A stretch of DNA of 64,000 nt from an uncultured Subdoligranulum sp. (GTDB lineage Bacteria; Bacillota; Clostridia; Oscillospirales; Ruminococcaceae). The notes under the pieces were generated by a model. It saw only the letters and a program-made list of their open reading frames with translations, was not told where the DNA came from and searched no databases. Both the position numbers and the translations under genes were made by a program. Below are positions 24,213 to 32,322 of this stretch, piece by piece. How positions within the stretch are numbered: position 1 is the first letter of the stretch; each line of letters starts with the position of its first letter. Location: the NCBI GenBank assembly GCA_904374465.1, contig CAJFFY010000004.1, positions 1 through 64,000 on the forward strand, in the 5' to 3' direction.

Positions 24213-26741
24213 TTACAGGGCTTGCAGGATGCGCAGGGCACAGCGCTGCAGGTATCCCAGCGGCAGGGAGCCGTCCTGCACGGCGGCCACAATGTCGTCG
24301 ATATTTTCCTGGGTGCCGGGCATCTGCAGGTCGTTGCCGGCGCGGATGCACGCCGGCGAGGAGGCGCAGGGATAATAGGCATCGGGACGGCTGACCTGGG
24401 CGGTGATGCGGGCCGAACTGGTGGACCAGTCGGTCATCACATAGCCGGAGAACCCGTTTTCCTCCCGGGCAAAGGCGGTGATGGCATCGTAGCTGTTGGC
24501 GGTATGCACCCCGTTGACCAGGTTGTAGGAGGTCATGAGGCACTGGGGATTGCCGGCGGTGATGGCCTCGGCAAAATTGCGCAGATAGATTTCCCGCAGG
24601 GCCTGCTCCCCGATGTGTTCGTTCACCGACATACGGTTGTCTTCCTGGTTGTTGGCGAAGAAATGTTTGATGCAGGCCCCCGCCCCGGAATGGCGCTGGA
24701 CGCCCCGCACGTCGGCGGCGGCGCAAAGACCGCTGAGCAGCGGATCCTCCGAGAAATACTCGAAGTTGCGCCCGCAGAGGGGATCCCGCTGGATGTTCAT
24801 ACCGGGGGCCAGCCAGACCCGGATGCCGAAGCGGGTCATCTCCTCCCCCACCAGATCGCCCATGGCTTCGATGAGATCCAGATCCCAGGAGCAGGCCAGC
24901 AGGCTGGCCACCGGGATGGCGGTACAATACTGGTAGTAGTCGGTATCGCCGGGCTGCCGGGGCGGGAAGTCCACAGCATACTCGCTGAACGCCTTGGAGG
25001 GGGCCAGGATCCGTCCCTGTGCCGTAACCCGGAAATGGGGTGCCAGCCGCAGCCCCGCCGGGCCGTCGGCGTTGACCATATTGGTCACACCCCGGTACGC
25101 CAGCCGCACCGAGGTATCCCCCGCCGCGCCGGGCACCGTGAGGGCGGCCGCGCCGATGATGCTGTCGGCGCCCTCCTGCCCTTCCCGGGCGGTTCCCACA
25201 CAGAGGTCGGCCATCTCTTCCACCGTCAGCTGGGCCACCAGCTGTTCCAGGGTCCACTTTCCGGCGCGGACCTCCTCCATGGTGATGCAGTGGTCGGTGG
25301 GGGGCGCCGGCAGCGGATCCGGCTCCCCGGCGTAGGTCACCCGCCGGGTGGCGATGTCGGCCGCGTGCAGAACGACCACCGGGGCCCCTTCCACCGCCAG
25401 CTCGGGGTGCGGTCGGGTTTCCCGGCGGGTGCGCAACGGCAGTTCACAGTCCAGGGGACAGATTTTTTTGACAATTTTGGTCAGGGCATCCCCGTCCAGG
25501 TCGATGTACAGCGCCGGCACCGTGTCCCGGCTGTGGTGTCCCACCCGGATGGTGTAACGGCCTGCCTCCAGCAGATAGGCCGCCCGGTCGGGATCATAGC
25601 TTTCCAGCCGGGTCAGCGGGAACGTCAGGGTCAGCTGCCGGTGCTCGCCGGGGGCCAGCACCGGGGTTTTGGCAAAGGCCACCAGCTGTTGCCAGGGCTT
25701 TTCCAGGGTATGGTAGGGGGCCGACGCATAGACCTGGACCACCTCCCGCCCGGGCCGGGCGCCGGTGTTGGTGACGGTGACGGTCAGACGCACCTGTTCG
25801 GCATCCGCCGTCGCTGCGTCCACCCGCTGGGCAAAGGTGGTGTACCCCAGACCATACCCGAAGGGATAGAAGGGTTCCACCCCGAAGGTATCGAAGTAGC
25901 GGTAGCCCACATAGATGCCCTCGGTGTAATATTCTTCGTTCCATTGGCCATTGTTGTGGCTGAAGGTGGCCGCCGCGGGGTAGTCTTCATAGCGGCGGGC
26001 CCAGGTGGCGGCCAGACGGCCGGAAGGCTCGGTCTTGCCCAGCAGCACATCCGCCACCGCGTGGCCGCCCACGGCCCCGCTCTGCCCGATCAGGACCAGG
26101 GCCCCCACCCCGGGTGTGGCGGCAATGGCCGGCACGTCCACCACGCCGCCCACATTGAGCAGCACAATGACCCGCTCATAGCTTTTGCCCAGGGTTTCCA
26201 GCAGGGCTTTTTCCCCGGGCAGCAGCTGGTAGTCGCCGGGCTTGTGGTAGCGGTCCGCCCCTTCGCCGGAGTTGCGGGCCAGCACAAAGAGGGCGGTATC
26301 CCCCGCGGGGTCGGCCGCCGCCGAGAAGGGGGCGATTTCCTGGGGCACAAAGGGATCCGCCCAGCTGACGAACATGGGTTCCTGGCCGATGCGGGCGGCC
26401 TCGGCCTCAGTACGGGCCCAGTAGTCCCGGTAGTCGCGCTCGGTCAGCGCCTGCTGGGCGTCCAGCCAGTCCTTGGTGGTAACGGTGAAGCCGGCGGCTT
26501 CCAGCCCTTCCTCGATGGTGACCACCCGGCGGGCATTCACATCCCCCGAACCGGTCCCGCCCTTGACGGTGGCCCGGGCTCCGTTGCCGAAGAGCGCCAC
26601 CTTGCAGGGGGCAGCCAGCGGCAGAACCCCGTGGTTTTCCAGCACCACCATACACTCTCCCGCCAACCGGCGCACCCGTTCCTGGTGCTCCTGTTCCGCG
26701 GCGGTGACGGCGTCCGAACGGCTTGCATGAATTGCGGTCAT
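24213..26741 (-). CDS. GH3 beta-glycosidase with permuted domain order
   Basis: This 842-residue enzyme has the alpha/beta-sandwich GH3 C domain first (about residues 25-310: VVLENHGVLPLA, GTGSGDVN, IGQSGAVGGHAV). A fibronectin-III-like domain follows (about 315-430). The TIM-barrel N domain comes last (about 490-842: ADGPAGLRL, ACIKHFFANNQEDNR, and the nucleophile Asp in GYVMTDWSTSS near 780). This inverted order is known from some rumen and gut Firmicutes enzymes. There is no signal peptide, so it should act on imported oligosaccharides (beta-glucosidase or beta-xylosidase). The ATG follows GGGAGGATACCGT. It is the last gene of the minus arm of the carbohydrate locus. Confidence 0.92.
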   Translation of the reverse strand: MTAIHASRSDAVTAAEQEHQERVRRLAGECMVVLENHGVLPLAAPCKVALFGNGARATVKGGTGSGDVNARRVVTIEEGLEAAGFTVTTKDWLDAQQALTERDYRDYWARTEAEAARIGQEPMFVSWADPFVPQEIAPFSAAADPAGDTALFVLARNSGEGADRYHKPGDYQLLPGEKALLETLGKSYERVIVLLNVGGVVDVPAIAATPGVGALVLIGQSGAVGGHAVADVLLGKTEPSGRLAATWARRYEDYPAAATFSHNNGQWNEEYYTEGIYVGYRYFDTFGVEPFYPFGYGLGYTTFAQRVDAATADAEQVRLTVTVTNTGARPGREVVQVYASAPYHTLEKPWQQLVAFAKTPVLAPGEHRQLTLTFPLTRLESYDPDRAAYLLEAGRYTIRVGHHSRDTVPALYIDLDGDALTKIVKKICPLDCELPLRTRRETRPHPELAVEGAPVVVLHAADIATRRVTYAGEPDPLPAPPTDHCITMEEVRAGKWTLEQLVAQLTVEEMADLCVGTAREGQEGADSIIGAAALTVPGAAGDTSVRLAYRGVTNMVNADGPAGLRLAPHFRVTAQGRILAPSKAFSEYAVDFPPRQPGDTDYYQYCTAIPVASLLACSWDLDLIEAMGDLVGEEMTRFGIRVWLAPGMNIQRDPLCGRNFEYFSEDPLLSGLCAAADVRGVQRHSGAGACIKHFFANNQEDNRMSVNEHIGEQALREIYLRNFAEAITAGNPQCLMTSYNLVNGVHTANSYDAITAFAREENGFSGYVMTDWSTSSARITAQVSRPDAYYPCASSPACIRAGNDLQMPGTQENIDDIVAAVQDGSLPLGYLQRCALRILQAL

Positions 26742-26759
26742 ACGGTATCCTCCCGCTCC

Positions 26760-27614
26760 TTACAGATAAGAGAAAGCATCCCCGGTGGGCACATAGTGCA
26801 CCGGCAGCTGGTGATCCACCAGGTCGCCGATCCAGTCGGCGGCATACTTCATACCCAGTTCTTCCCAGTTGAAATGGCCGATGTTGTAGCAGGCCATGGG
26901 TTTGCCCTGGGCGATGGCGTCCCGGATATAGGCCAGAACCGTCCATTCGATGATCTCGCCGGGGAGGATGGCCTGCACGCCCTCCTGCTCCATCATCCGG
27001 ATGACTTCCATGGCGTAATCATGGTAGAAGCCGTCCTCACCGACGCCTTCCGGCATGAAGCAGTTGGGGAAAAGATGCCCCACAATGGCCACGCGGTGGA
27101 TCTTGTCGCCGGGATTGCCCATATAGCGCAGCCCGTTGAGGGAGAGTTTTTCCTTGAGATACTGCCCCAGTTCCGCAACGGTGGTCTCGGGCAGGTCGAT
27201 GGGGAAAAGCCCCACCTTGTCGCTGGGCTTGTAGTAGTCGTCCCAGCCCAGGTAGTGGATGACGCCGGTAAAGATGGAGTCGGGCTTGTGGGCATGCATA
27301 TGGTCATGGTCCCGCCAGACGGTGATGCCGGTTTCCCGGAGCAGCTGTTCCTTTTCCTCAAAAACCCGGTTGGGGTAGCTGCCCCGCCAGGTGGGGAAGT
27401 CCGGCGTCTGGTAGGAGATGGGCTCGTGGGTCACCAGCAGGTTGCAGCCCAGTGCCGCCGTCTTGCGGATGACTTCCACGGTGGGCACCAGCGCCGACAC
27501 GATGCCGGTGCAGGGGGTGTCGGGGTTGCCGGCCTTGTACTCGTCGCAGCCGTGGTAATTTTCCAGGGTGGGGTGGTATGCCAGAATCTTGTCGATCACT
27601 TCGCGGTTTGTCAT
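26760..27614 (-). CDS. NIF3/DUF34-like dinuclear metal protein
   Basis: The 284-residue protein resembles the NIF3/GTP cyclohydrolase I type 2 family. NLLVTHEPISYQTPD is the conserved metal-binding VTHEP block, and GHFNWEELGMKYAADW near the C terminus supplies the second metal-binding part. The family's true substrates are unsettled. It lies between the GH3 and CE2 genes with short spacers, so in this locus it probably helps process the imported carbohydrate or an aglycone. The ATG follows AAAGGAAG. Confidence 0.75.
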   Translation of the reverse strand: MTNREVIDKILAYHPTLENYHGCDEYKAGNPDTPCTGIVSALVPTVEVIRKTAALGCNLLVTHEPISYQTPDFPTWRGSYPNRVFEEKEQLLRETGITVWRDHDHMHAHKPDSIFTGVIHYLGWDDYYKPSDKVGLFPIDLPETTVAELGQYLKEKLSLNGLRYMGNPGDKIHRVAIVGHLFPNCFMPEGVGEDGFYHDYAMEVIRMMEQEGVQAILPGEIIEWTVLAYIRDAIAQGKPMACYNIGHFNWEELGMKYAADWIGDLVDHQLPVHYVPTGDAFSYL

Positions 27615-27632
27615 GGGAAATCTTCCTTTCTG

Positions 27633-28730
27633 TCAGCCCTGCGCTTCCAGGGCGGTGATACGGTCCGCCAGAGCGCGGGCCATCTTGCGGTGGGTGCTCA
27701 CATGGGGATGTCCGCAGGCGCCCACCGGGTCTGCAATATCCATCTTGGGGTAGCGGAAGCACTCCACCCGGTGGTCTCCGGTATCGCGGCGATACTCCGC
27801 CACGATGCGCTGCAGGTCGGTGTAGAGGTAATAATCCATGCTGCCCAGGGCGCAAAGGATGTGGGCACCGGGATGCACGGCGCGCAGGTGCTCCAGGAAT
27901 GCCCGGTAGGCCCGGGCGTGATGGGCGGGACCTTCGGCGCCTTCCAGGGCCAGACCGTTGGCGTCGTTGGTGCCCAGGTTGAGCACCACATAGTCCGCCG
28001 GATGGGCGGCGAAGTCCCACCGGGTCAGTTCGGTGCGGCCCAGCTTGTCCTCCAGCATGCGGTCGGTATAGTCATACAGCCCGTCCATGGCGTAGGGGTG
28101 GGGCCAGCCGCGGTAGGTGGTGACGCAGATGCCCGAGCTGCTGACCAGGGTGGGTTCCATTCCCAGCATACGGGCGGCCACTGCCCCGTGGGACTGCCAG
28201 CCGTCCTCGTCGGGCGAGAAGAAGGGCCGGTCCTTTTCCTCGGTGGTATTGCCGAAGCCGCAGGTGATGGAATCGCCGATAAAGACGATCTGCTTGGGCG
28301 CGGGGCGGTCCGGCGGGGGCAGGATTTCCCCGTCCGTCCAGAAGCCGCGCACCCCCAAATAGCCCTTGCCGTTCTCGGTGCGTTTGACCAGCCGGAGGCG
28401 GTGGGTTTCCTCACCGTCCGTGTGGAAGAGCAGCCGGGTGCACGATTCCCCTTCCACCGCAAAGGTGGCGGCGGGAATTTCCTCCTCATCCAGGATGACC
28501 GCACACCAGGGCCAGGTGGGGCGCTCGGTGATCTGCCCGGTCAGGGGGCTGCGGTCCATCTCGGCGCCGGGCAGCGCGCACAGGTCCGCCAGCAGGGTGC
28601 TGCCGCGGAACCACAGTTCCACCCCGCTGAGCGTCCAGTCACAATACAGAATGTCGGTCTGGGGGTCCGGCAGGGTCCGGCCCAGCGGGTGCAGGCGTTC
28701 CCCCAGCGAGGCGATGGTCTGGTATTTCAT
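27633..28730 (-). CDS. SGNH esterase, carbohydrate esterase family 2-like
   Basis: The 365-residue protein has an N-terminal jelly-roll (about 1-140) and a C-terminal SGNH hydrolase domain. The catalytic Ser is in FIGDSITCGFG (about 150), the Gly/Asn block in LNLGTNDANG, and the catalytic His in GHPHVSTHRKMA. This layout is that of CE2 acetyl esterases, which remove acetyl groups from xylan, mannan or glucan oligosaccharides. No signal peptide is visible, so it is probably cytoplasmic. It is separated from the upstream transporter genes by a terminator. Confidence 0.85.
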   Translation of the reverse strand: MKYQTIASLGERLHPLGRTLPDPQTDILYCDWTLSGVELWFRGSTLLADLCALPGAEMDRSPLTGQITERPTWPWCAVILDEEEIPAATFAVEGESCTRLLFHTDGEETHRLRLVKRTENGKGYLGVRGFWTDGEILPPPDRPAPKQIVFIGDSITCGFGNTTEEKDRPFFSPDEDGWQSHGAVAARMLGMEPTLVSSSGICVTTYRGWPHPYAMDGLYDYTDRMLEDKLGRTELTRWDFAAHPADYVVLNLGTNDANGLALEGAEGPAHHARAYRAFLEHLRAVHPGAHILCALGSMDYYLYTDLQRIVAEYRRDTGDHRVECFRYPKMDIADPVGACGHPHVSTHRKMARALADRITALEAQG

Positions 28731-28780
28731 AGATATCCTTCCTCCCGGGCCCGGCAGGGTTCCGGACCCTTGTGATGCGA

Positions 28781-28813
28781 TAAAAAAAGGGGCGCTGCAC
28801 GTTGCAGCGCCCC
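28781..28813 (-). terminator. Internal terminator between ABC importer and enzyme genes
   Basis: GGGGCGCTGCA and TGCAGCGCCCC form an 11-bp stem. On the minus strand seven T follow. It sits after the second permease gene and may lower expression of the downstream esterase, NIF3-like and GH3 genes. Confidence 0.85.
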
Positions 28814-28820
28814 CTGGAAA

Positions 28821-29699
28821 TCAGCCCTTGACAGCGCCGATGACGACACCTTCCACCAGATATTTCTGCACGAAGGGATAGATGATCAAAATGGGCAGAA
28901 TTCCGATAAAGGCGATGGCCATACGCACCGAGGTGCCGGGCAGGCTGACCGCAGCCGCACCCATAAGGTTGGCGTTGGCTTTCAGTGCTTCGATGTTGTT
29001 CATGATCTTCATCAGAAGCAGCTGGATGCTGTAGAGTTTCTGGTCGTCCACATAGTACAAACCGTTGGTCCAGTCGTTCCAGTAGCACAGGCCGGTGAAC
29101 AGGCAGATGGTGGCCACCACGGGACGGGCCATGGGGAAGACCAGCTTGTAGAAGATCTGCAGTTCGCTGGCACCGTCCAGCTGGGCGGCCTCGATGAGCG
29201 AAGCCGGGATGTTGTTCAGGTAGAAGTTCTTGACCAGGATTACGTTGAACGCCGTGACCAGGTAATTGGGCACGATCAGCGCCCAGATGGTGTTCTTGAT
29301 GTGGAAGTAGTTGGTCCACATGATGTAGGACGGCACGATGCCGCCGTTGAAAAGCATCGTGAAGAACACGAAGAAGGACAGGACGTTGCGGTACTTGAAG
29401 GTGGAGCGGGCCATGGGATAGGCCAGGGTGGTGGTGATGATCAGGCTGGCCAGCGTACCCACCACGGTGACCAGCACCGAGATACCGTAGGACCGCAGGA
29501 TCACCGTTCCCTGCTTGATGATGTAGTAGTAGGCGTCCAGACTCCATTTTTTGGGCAGGAAGCTGTAGCCGTTCTGCAGCAGGGCGTTCTCATCGGTGAA
29601 GGACGCAATGACAATCAGCACGATGGGCAACAGTGTCAGCACCACCAGCACCGTCAGGATCAGCGTGGCCACCCGGTTGAATGTTTTACTTTCCGTCAT
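28821..29699 (-). CDS. Carbohydrate ABC transporter permease (LplC/UgpE type)
   Basis: The 292-residue protein has six predicted helices and the inner-membrane permease EAA loop at EAAQLDGASELQIFYKLVFPM (residues about 182-202). It belongs to the CUT1 second-permease group. It has GGAGG upstream of ATG 29699 and is followed by a terminator. It pairs with the next upstream permease and the lipoprotein. No ATPase gene is present, so a shared MsmK/MsmX-type ATPase elsewhere probably energises it. Confidence 0.92.
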   Translation of the reverse strand: MTESKTFNRVATLILTVLVVLTLLPIVLIVIASFTDENALLQNGYSFLPKKWSLDAYYYIIKQGTVILRSYGISVLVTVVGTLASLIITTTLAYPMARSTFKYRNVLSFFVFFTMLFNGGIVPSYIMWTNYFHIKNTIWALIVPNYLVTAFNVILVKNFYLNNIPASLIEAAQLDGASELQIFYKLVFPMARPVVATICLFTGLCYWNDWTNGLYYVDDQKLYSIQLLLMKIMNNIEALKANANLMGAAAVSLPGTSVRMAIAFIGILPILIIYPFVQKYLVEGVVIGAVKG

Positions 29700-29711
29700 G
29701 GTGTTGCCTCC

Positions 29712-30638
29712 TTAGAACAGTGCATTGTCGGAGTCCAGCTTGCGGACGACCCAGTTGGCCACCAGCACCAGCAGGAAGCCCACGATGGACTGGTAGAAAC
29801 CGGCCGCGGCGGACATGCCGATGTTGTTGGATTCCATCAGGCCACGGTACACGTAGGTATCGATGGTCTGGGTGACGTTGAACAGCGCACCGGAGTTCTG
29901 GGGCACCTGATAGAACAGGCCGAAGTCGGAGTAGAACATGCGGCCGACGCTCATGAGGGTCAGGGTGATGATGGTGGGTTTCAGGTTGGGCAGCGTGATA
30001 CGGAAAATCTGCTGCATCTTGCTGGCACCATCCAGCACCGCCGCCTCATACATGGAGCGGTCGATGCCGCTGATGCTGGCCATGTAGACGATGGACTGGT
30101 AACCGGCATTCTTCCACAGGTTGACCAGCACGATGATGAAGGGCCAGGGGGCTTCCTCCATGTACCAGGTCACCGGCTCAATGCCCAGGGGTTCCAGGAT
30201 GGACTTGTTGATAAAGCCGGTTTCGGCGCTGAGGAAGGCAAAGGCGATGAAGCCGATGACAACCCAGGACAACAGGTTGGGCATGAGGAAGGCCGCCTGA
30301 AAGAGTTTGACGCGGATGCGCTTGCCCAGCTCGCAGAGCATGATGGCAATGGCGATGGCAAACACCGTGCCCACAATGATGAACACCACGTTGTACAGCA
30401 AGGTGTTGCGGGTCATGATCCAGGCATCCTTGGTGGCGAACAGGAACTTGAAGTTTTCCAGGCCGCACCAGTCACTGCCAAAGAGGCCCTTCATGAAGTT
30501 GTACTTTTTGAAGGCCACAAACAGGCCCGCCATGGGAATGTAGTTGTTGATGAGCAGGTAGATGATACCCGGGGCGGCGATGAGCAGCAACGGCAGATTC
30601 TGCCGCAGACTCGCCTTTTTCTTTGCCTTGGATTTCAC
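29712..30638 (-). CDS. Carbohydrate ABC transporter permease (LplB/UgpA type)
   Basis: The 308-residue CUT1 permease has six predicted helices and the EAA loop EAAVLDGASKMQQIFRITLP (about 200-219). It begins at a GTG (30638) with GGAGGG eight bases upstream, and the N terminus is strongly basic (KSKAKKKAS). It is the partner of the downstream permease. Confidence 0.92.
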   Translation of the reverse strand: MKSKAKKKASLRQNLPLLLIAAPGIIYLLINNYIPMAGLFVAFKKYNFMKGLFGSDWCGLENFKFLFATKDAWIMTRNTLLYNVVFIIVGTVFAIAIAIMLCELGKRIRVKLFQAAFLMPNLLSWVVIGFIAFAFLSAETGFINKSILEPLGIEPVTWYMEEAPWPFIIVLVNLWKNAGYQSIVYMASISGIDRSMYEAAVLDGASKMQQIFRITLPNLKPTIITLTLMSVGRMFYSDFGLFYQVPQNSGALFNVTQTIDTYVYRGLMESNNIGMSAAAGFYQSIVGFLLVLVANWVVRKLDSDNALF

Positions 30639-30675
30639 TGACGATCCCTCCGTTTATAGGGCCGAAGGCTCTGCA

Positions 30676-32172
30676 TCACTGCTGTGCAAGCCAGGCGTCC
30701 AGCTGTTCCTGTTTGGCGGTCAGGATATCCTGATAGCCGGCCGCGTTGAGGGCTTCGACCATCTTGGGGATCTCGGTTTCGGGGTCAACAGAGCCGCAGA
30801 AGATACCGGGCAGGTACTGGGTCAGCACATTGCGCACGGCGGTGTACTGGGTGGTGTAGTTGCTGGAGTCAAAGGAGAAGCCCATGGCCGGGGAGACATC
30901 GGCGGTCTCGTTCTGCTCCTTTTCCCATTCCAGGGACTCGTAGCTGGAGCCCACGGGCAGGTACTGGATGAACTGGTTGCCCACCACGCCGCAGCTGATC
31001 TGGGCAGTGTAGGGAACGGTGGTGGCATCCTGGCCTTCGGGGTAGGCGGCGTTGCCGTTCTCGTCCAGGACGTAGTCACGGCCCTCGATGCCCCAGATGA
31101 TCAGGTTGGCAATTTCGGGATCGGTGTAGGTCAGGTTGAGGAACTTCATAGCGGCTTCGGGCACGTCGGTGTTGGCCGCCAGCATCCAGGAGATGGAGTT
31201 GATGCCGCCGGTGGACAGGTAGGCCTTATCCAGCGTCTTGGCACCCAGAGGATAGCCGCCGCACTGGGAAACGAAGCTGGCCGCGGTGTCCGCCTCGGGG
31301 TAGGAGTAGGCGGCGATCCAGCCGAAGTAGTTGCCGGAGGCCATCAGCTCGGTGGAGGTGGAGGTGGTGGTGGCGGCGTCCTTCATGACGTAGCCGTTGT
31401 TGTACCAGTCACGCACCAGGGTGGCCTTGTTCTTGAAGAAGTCGGTGGAGTAGAAGTCCTGCACGGTCATGTCGTCGCCGATCAGGACGCCGATGGGCTG
31501 GTTGTAGTCATCGGAGAGGTAGTCCACGCCGTAGGGCAGGTTGAAGACGCCCACGTTGCCGGTTTCGACGATGGCCAGGGGGGTCATGTCGGGCTTGGCA
31601 GCTTTGATCTGGGCGAAGATATCGGTCAGGTCCTCAATGCTGGAGACCGAGGACATATCCAGGTTCAGCTCATCGGCCACATCCTGACGGTAGATCAGCA
31701 TGGGCGTCAGGGCCATGGGTTTGTAGTCGGGAATGCCGTACAGGGCGCCGTTATACTCGCAGGCGGCCAGCCATTCGTCGCCCACCAGCTCCTTGGTTTC
31801 GGGGGCGCAGCTGTCGATCAGGTCGGTGATATCCAGCGCCATGCCGGTGGAAAGGTAGTTGTTGAAGTCGCCCACAGACTCCATGATGTCGATCTTTTCG
31901 CCGCCCTGCAGGGAGAGGCTGACCGACTGGGAATAGTCCGCAATGGCAATGGGCTTGAGGGTGATCTCGGCGCCGATCTTTTCGCGGGTGATCACGTTGA
32001 TGGCTTCCTCCACCTCGTCCAGAGCTTCGTTGGTGGGGATGTTGTTGAAGGTGGCAAAGGCATATACCACCTGGTCGTACTCGCTGCCCGAGCTGCTGTC
32101 CGAGCCGCCGCAGGCCGTGAGCATGCTGGCTGCCACGCCGGCTGCCAGCAGGGATGCGATGATTTTTTTCAT
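30676..32172 (-). CDS. Sugar-binding lipoprotein of the ABC importer
   Basis: The 498-residue protein has a lipoprotein signal peptide (MKKIIASLLAAGVAASMLTAC, cut before Cys21) and a Ser/Gly linker. An extracellular solute-binding domain of the LipO/YtcQ cluster follows. It should capture oligosaccharides for the two permeases. The promoter, with a good TATAAT but no clear -35, suggests activation by the YesN-type regulator encoded just upstream. Confidence 0.9.
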   Translation of the reverse strand: MKKIIASLLAAGVAASMLTACGGSDSSSGSEYDQVVYAFATFNNIPTNEALDEVEEAINVITREKIGAEITLKPIAIADYSQSVSLSLQGGEKIDIMESVGDFNNYLSTGMALDITDLIDSCAPETKELVGDEWLAACEYNGALYGIPDYKPMALTPMLIYRQDVADELNLDMSSVSSIEDLTDIFAQIKAAKPDMTPLAIVETGNVGVFNLPYGVDYLSDDYNQPIGVLIGDDMTVQDFYSTDFFKNKATLVRDWYNNGYVMKDAATTTSTSTELMASGNYFGWIAAYSYPEADTAASFVSQCGGYPLGAKTLDKAYLSTGGINSISWMLAANTDVPEAAMKFLNLTYTDPEIANLIIWGIEGRDYVLDENGNAAYPEGQDATTVPYTAQISCGVVGNQFIQYLPVGSSYESLEWEKEQNETADVSPAMGFSFDSSNYTTQYTAVRNVLTQYLPGIFCGSVDPETEIPKMVEALNAAGYQDILTAKQEQLDAWLAQQ

Positions 32173-32322
32173 GTGGAAACACTCCCTGTTCCGTTTATTT
32201 TGATGACTCCATTATAGCTGTACCAGGGCAAATGTTCTTTCATAAATAAGAGGTGGATTTTTGAAAACGGGATTTGTGTACAAATTGTGTACAATTCTTC
32301 ACAAAAATTGTGTGCAGTTTCC
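32173..32322 (-). promoter_or_regulatory. Promoter region of the ABC importer genes
   Basis: On the minus strand TATAAT lies at 32216-32211, about 40 bases before the start codon. No -35 hexamer is evident at the right distance, which is typical for activator-dependent promoters. Confidence 0.5.

Noticed and set aside
23188..25257. A 689-codon minus-strand frame ending in the MarR remnant
   Set aside because: Only the last 110 codons resemble a protein family. The rest is the out-of-frame reading of the GH3 gene and the antisense of the MFS remnant, without a ribosome site.
24135..28775. A 1546-codon open frame on the plus strand, and a similar 1617-codon one at 46873-51726
   Set aside because: Both are antisense to well-supported genes (GH3/NIF3/CE2 and the activase). 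Their composition (long Gly/Gln/His/Val-rich runs) is that of a GC-rich antisense frame, with no domains.
28821..32172. A missing ABC ATPase as a damaged gene in the sugar importer
   Set aside because: There is no remnant in the gaps. CUT1 importers of Firmicutes commonly share one MsmX-type ATPase encoded elsewhere.
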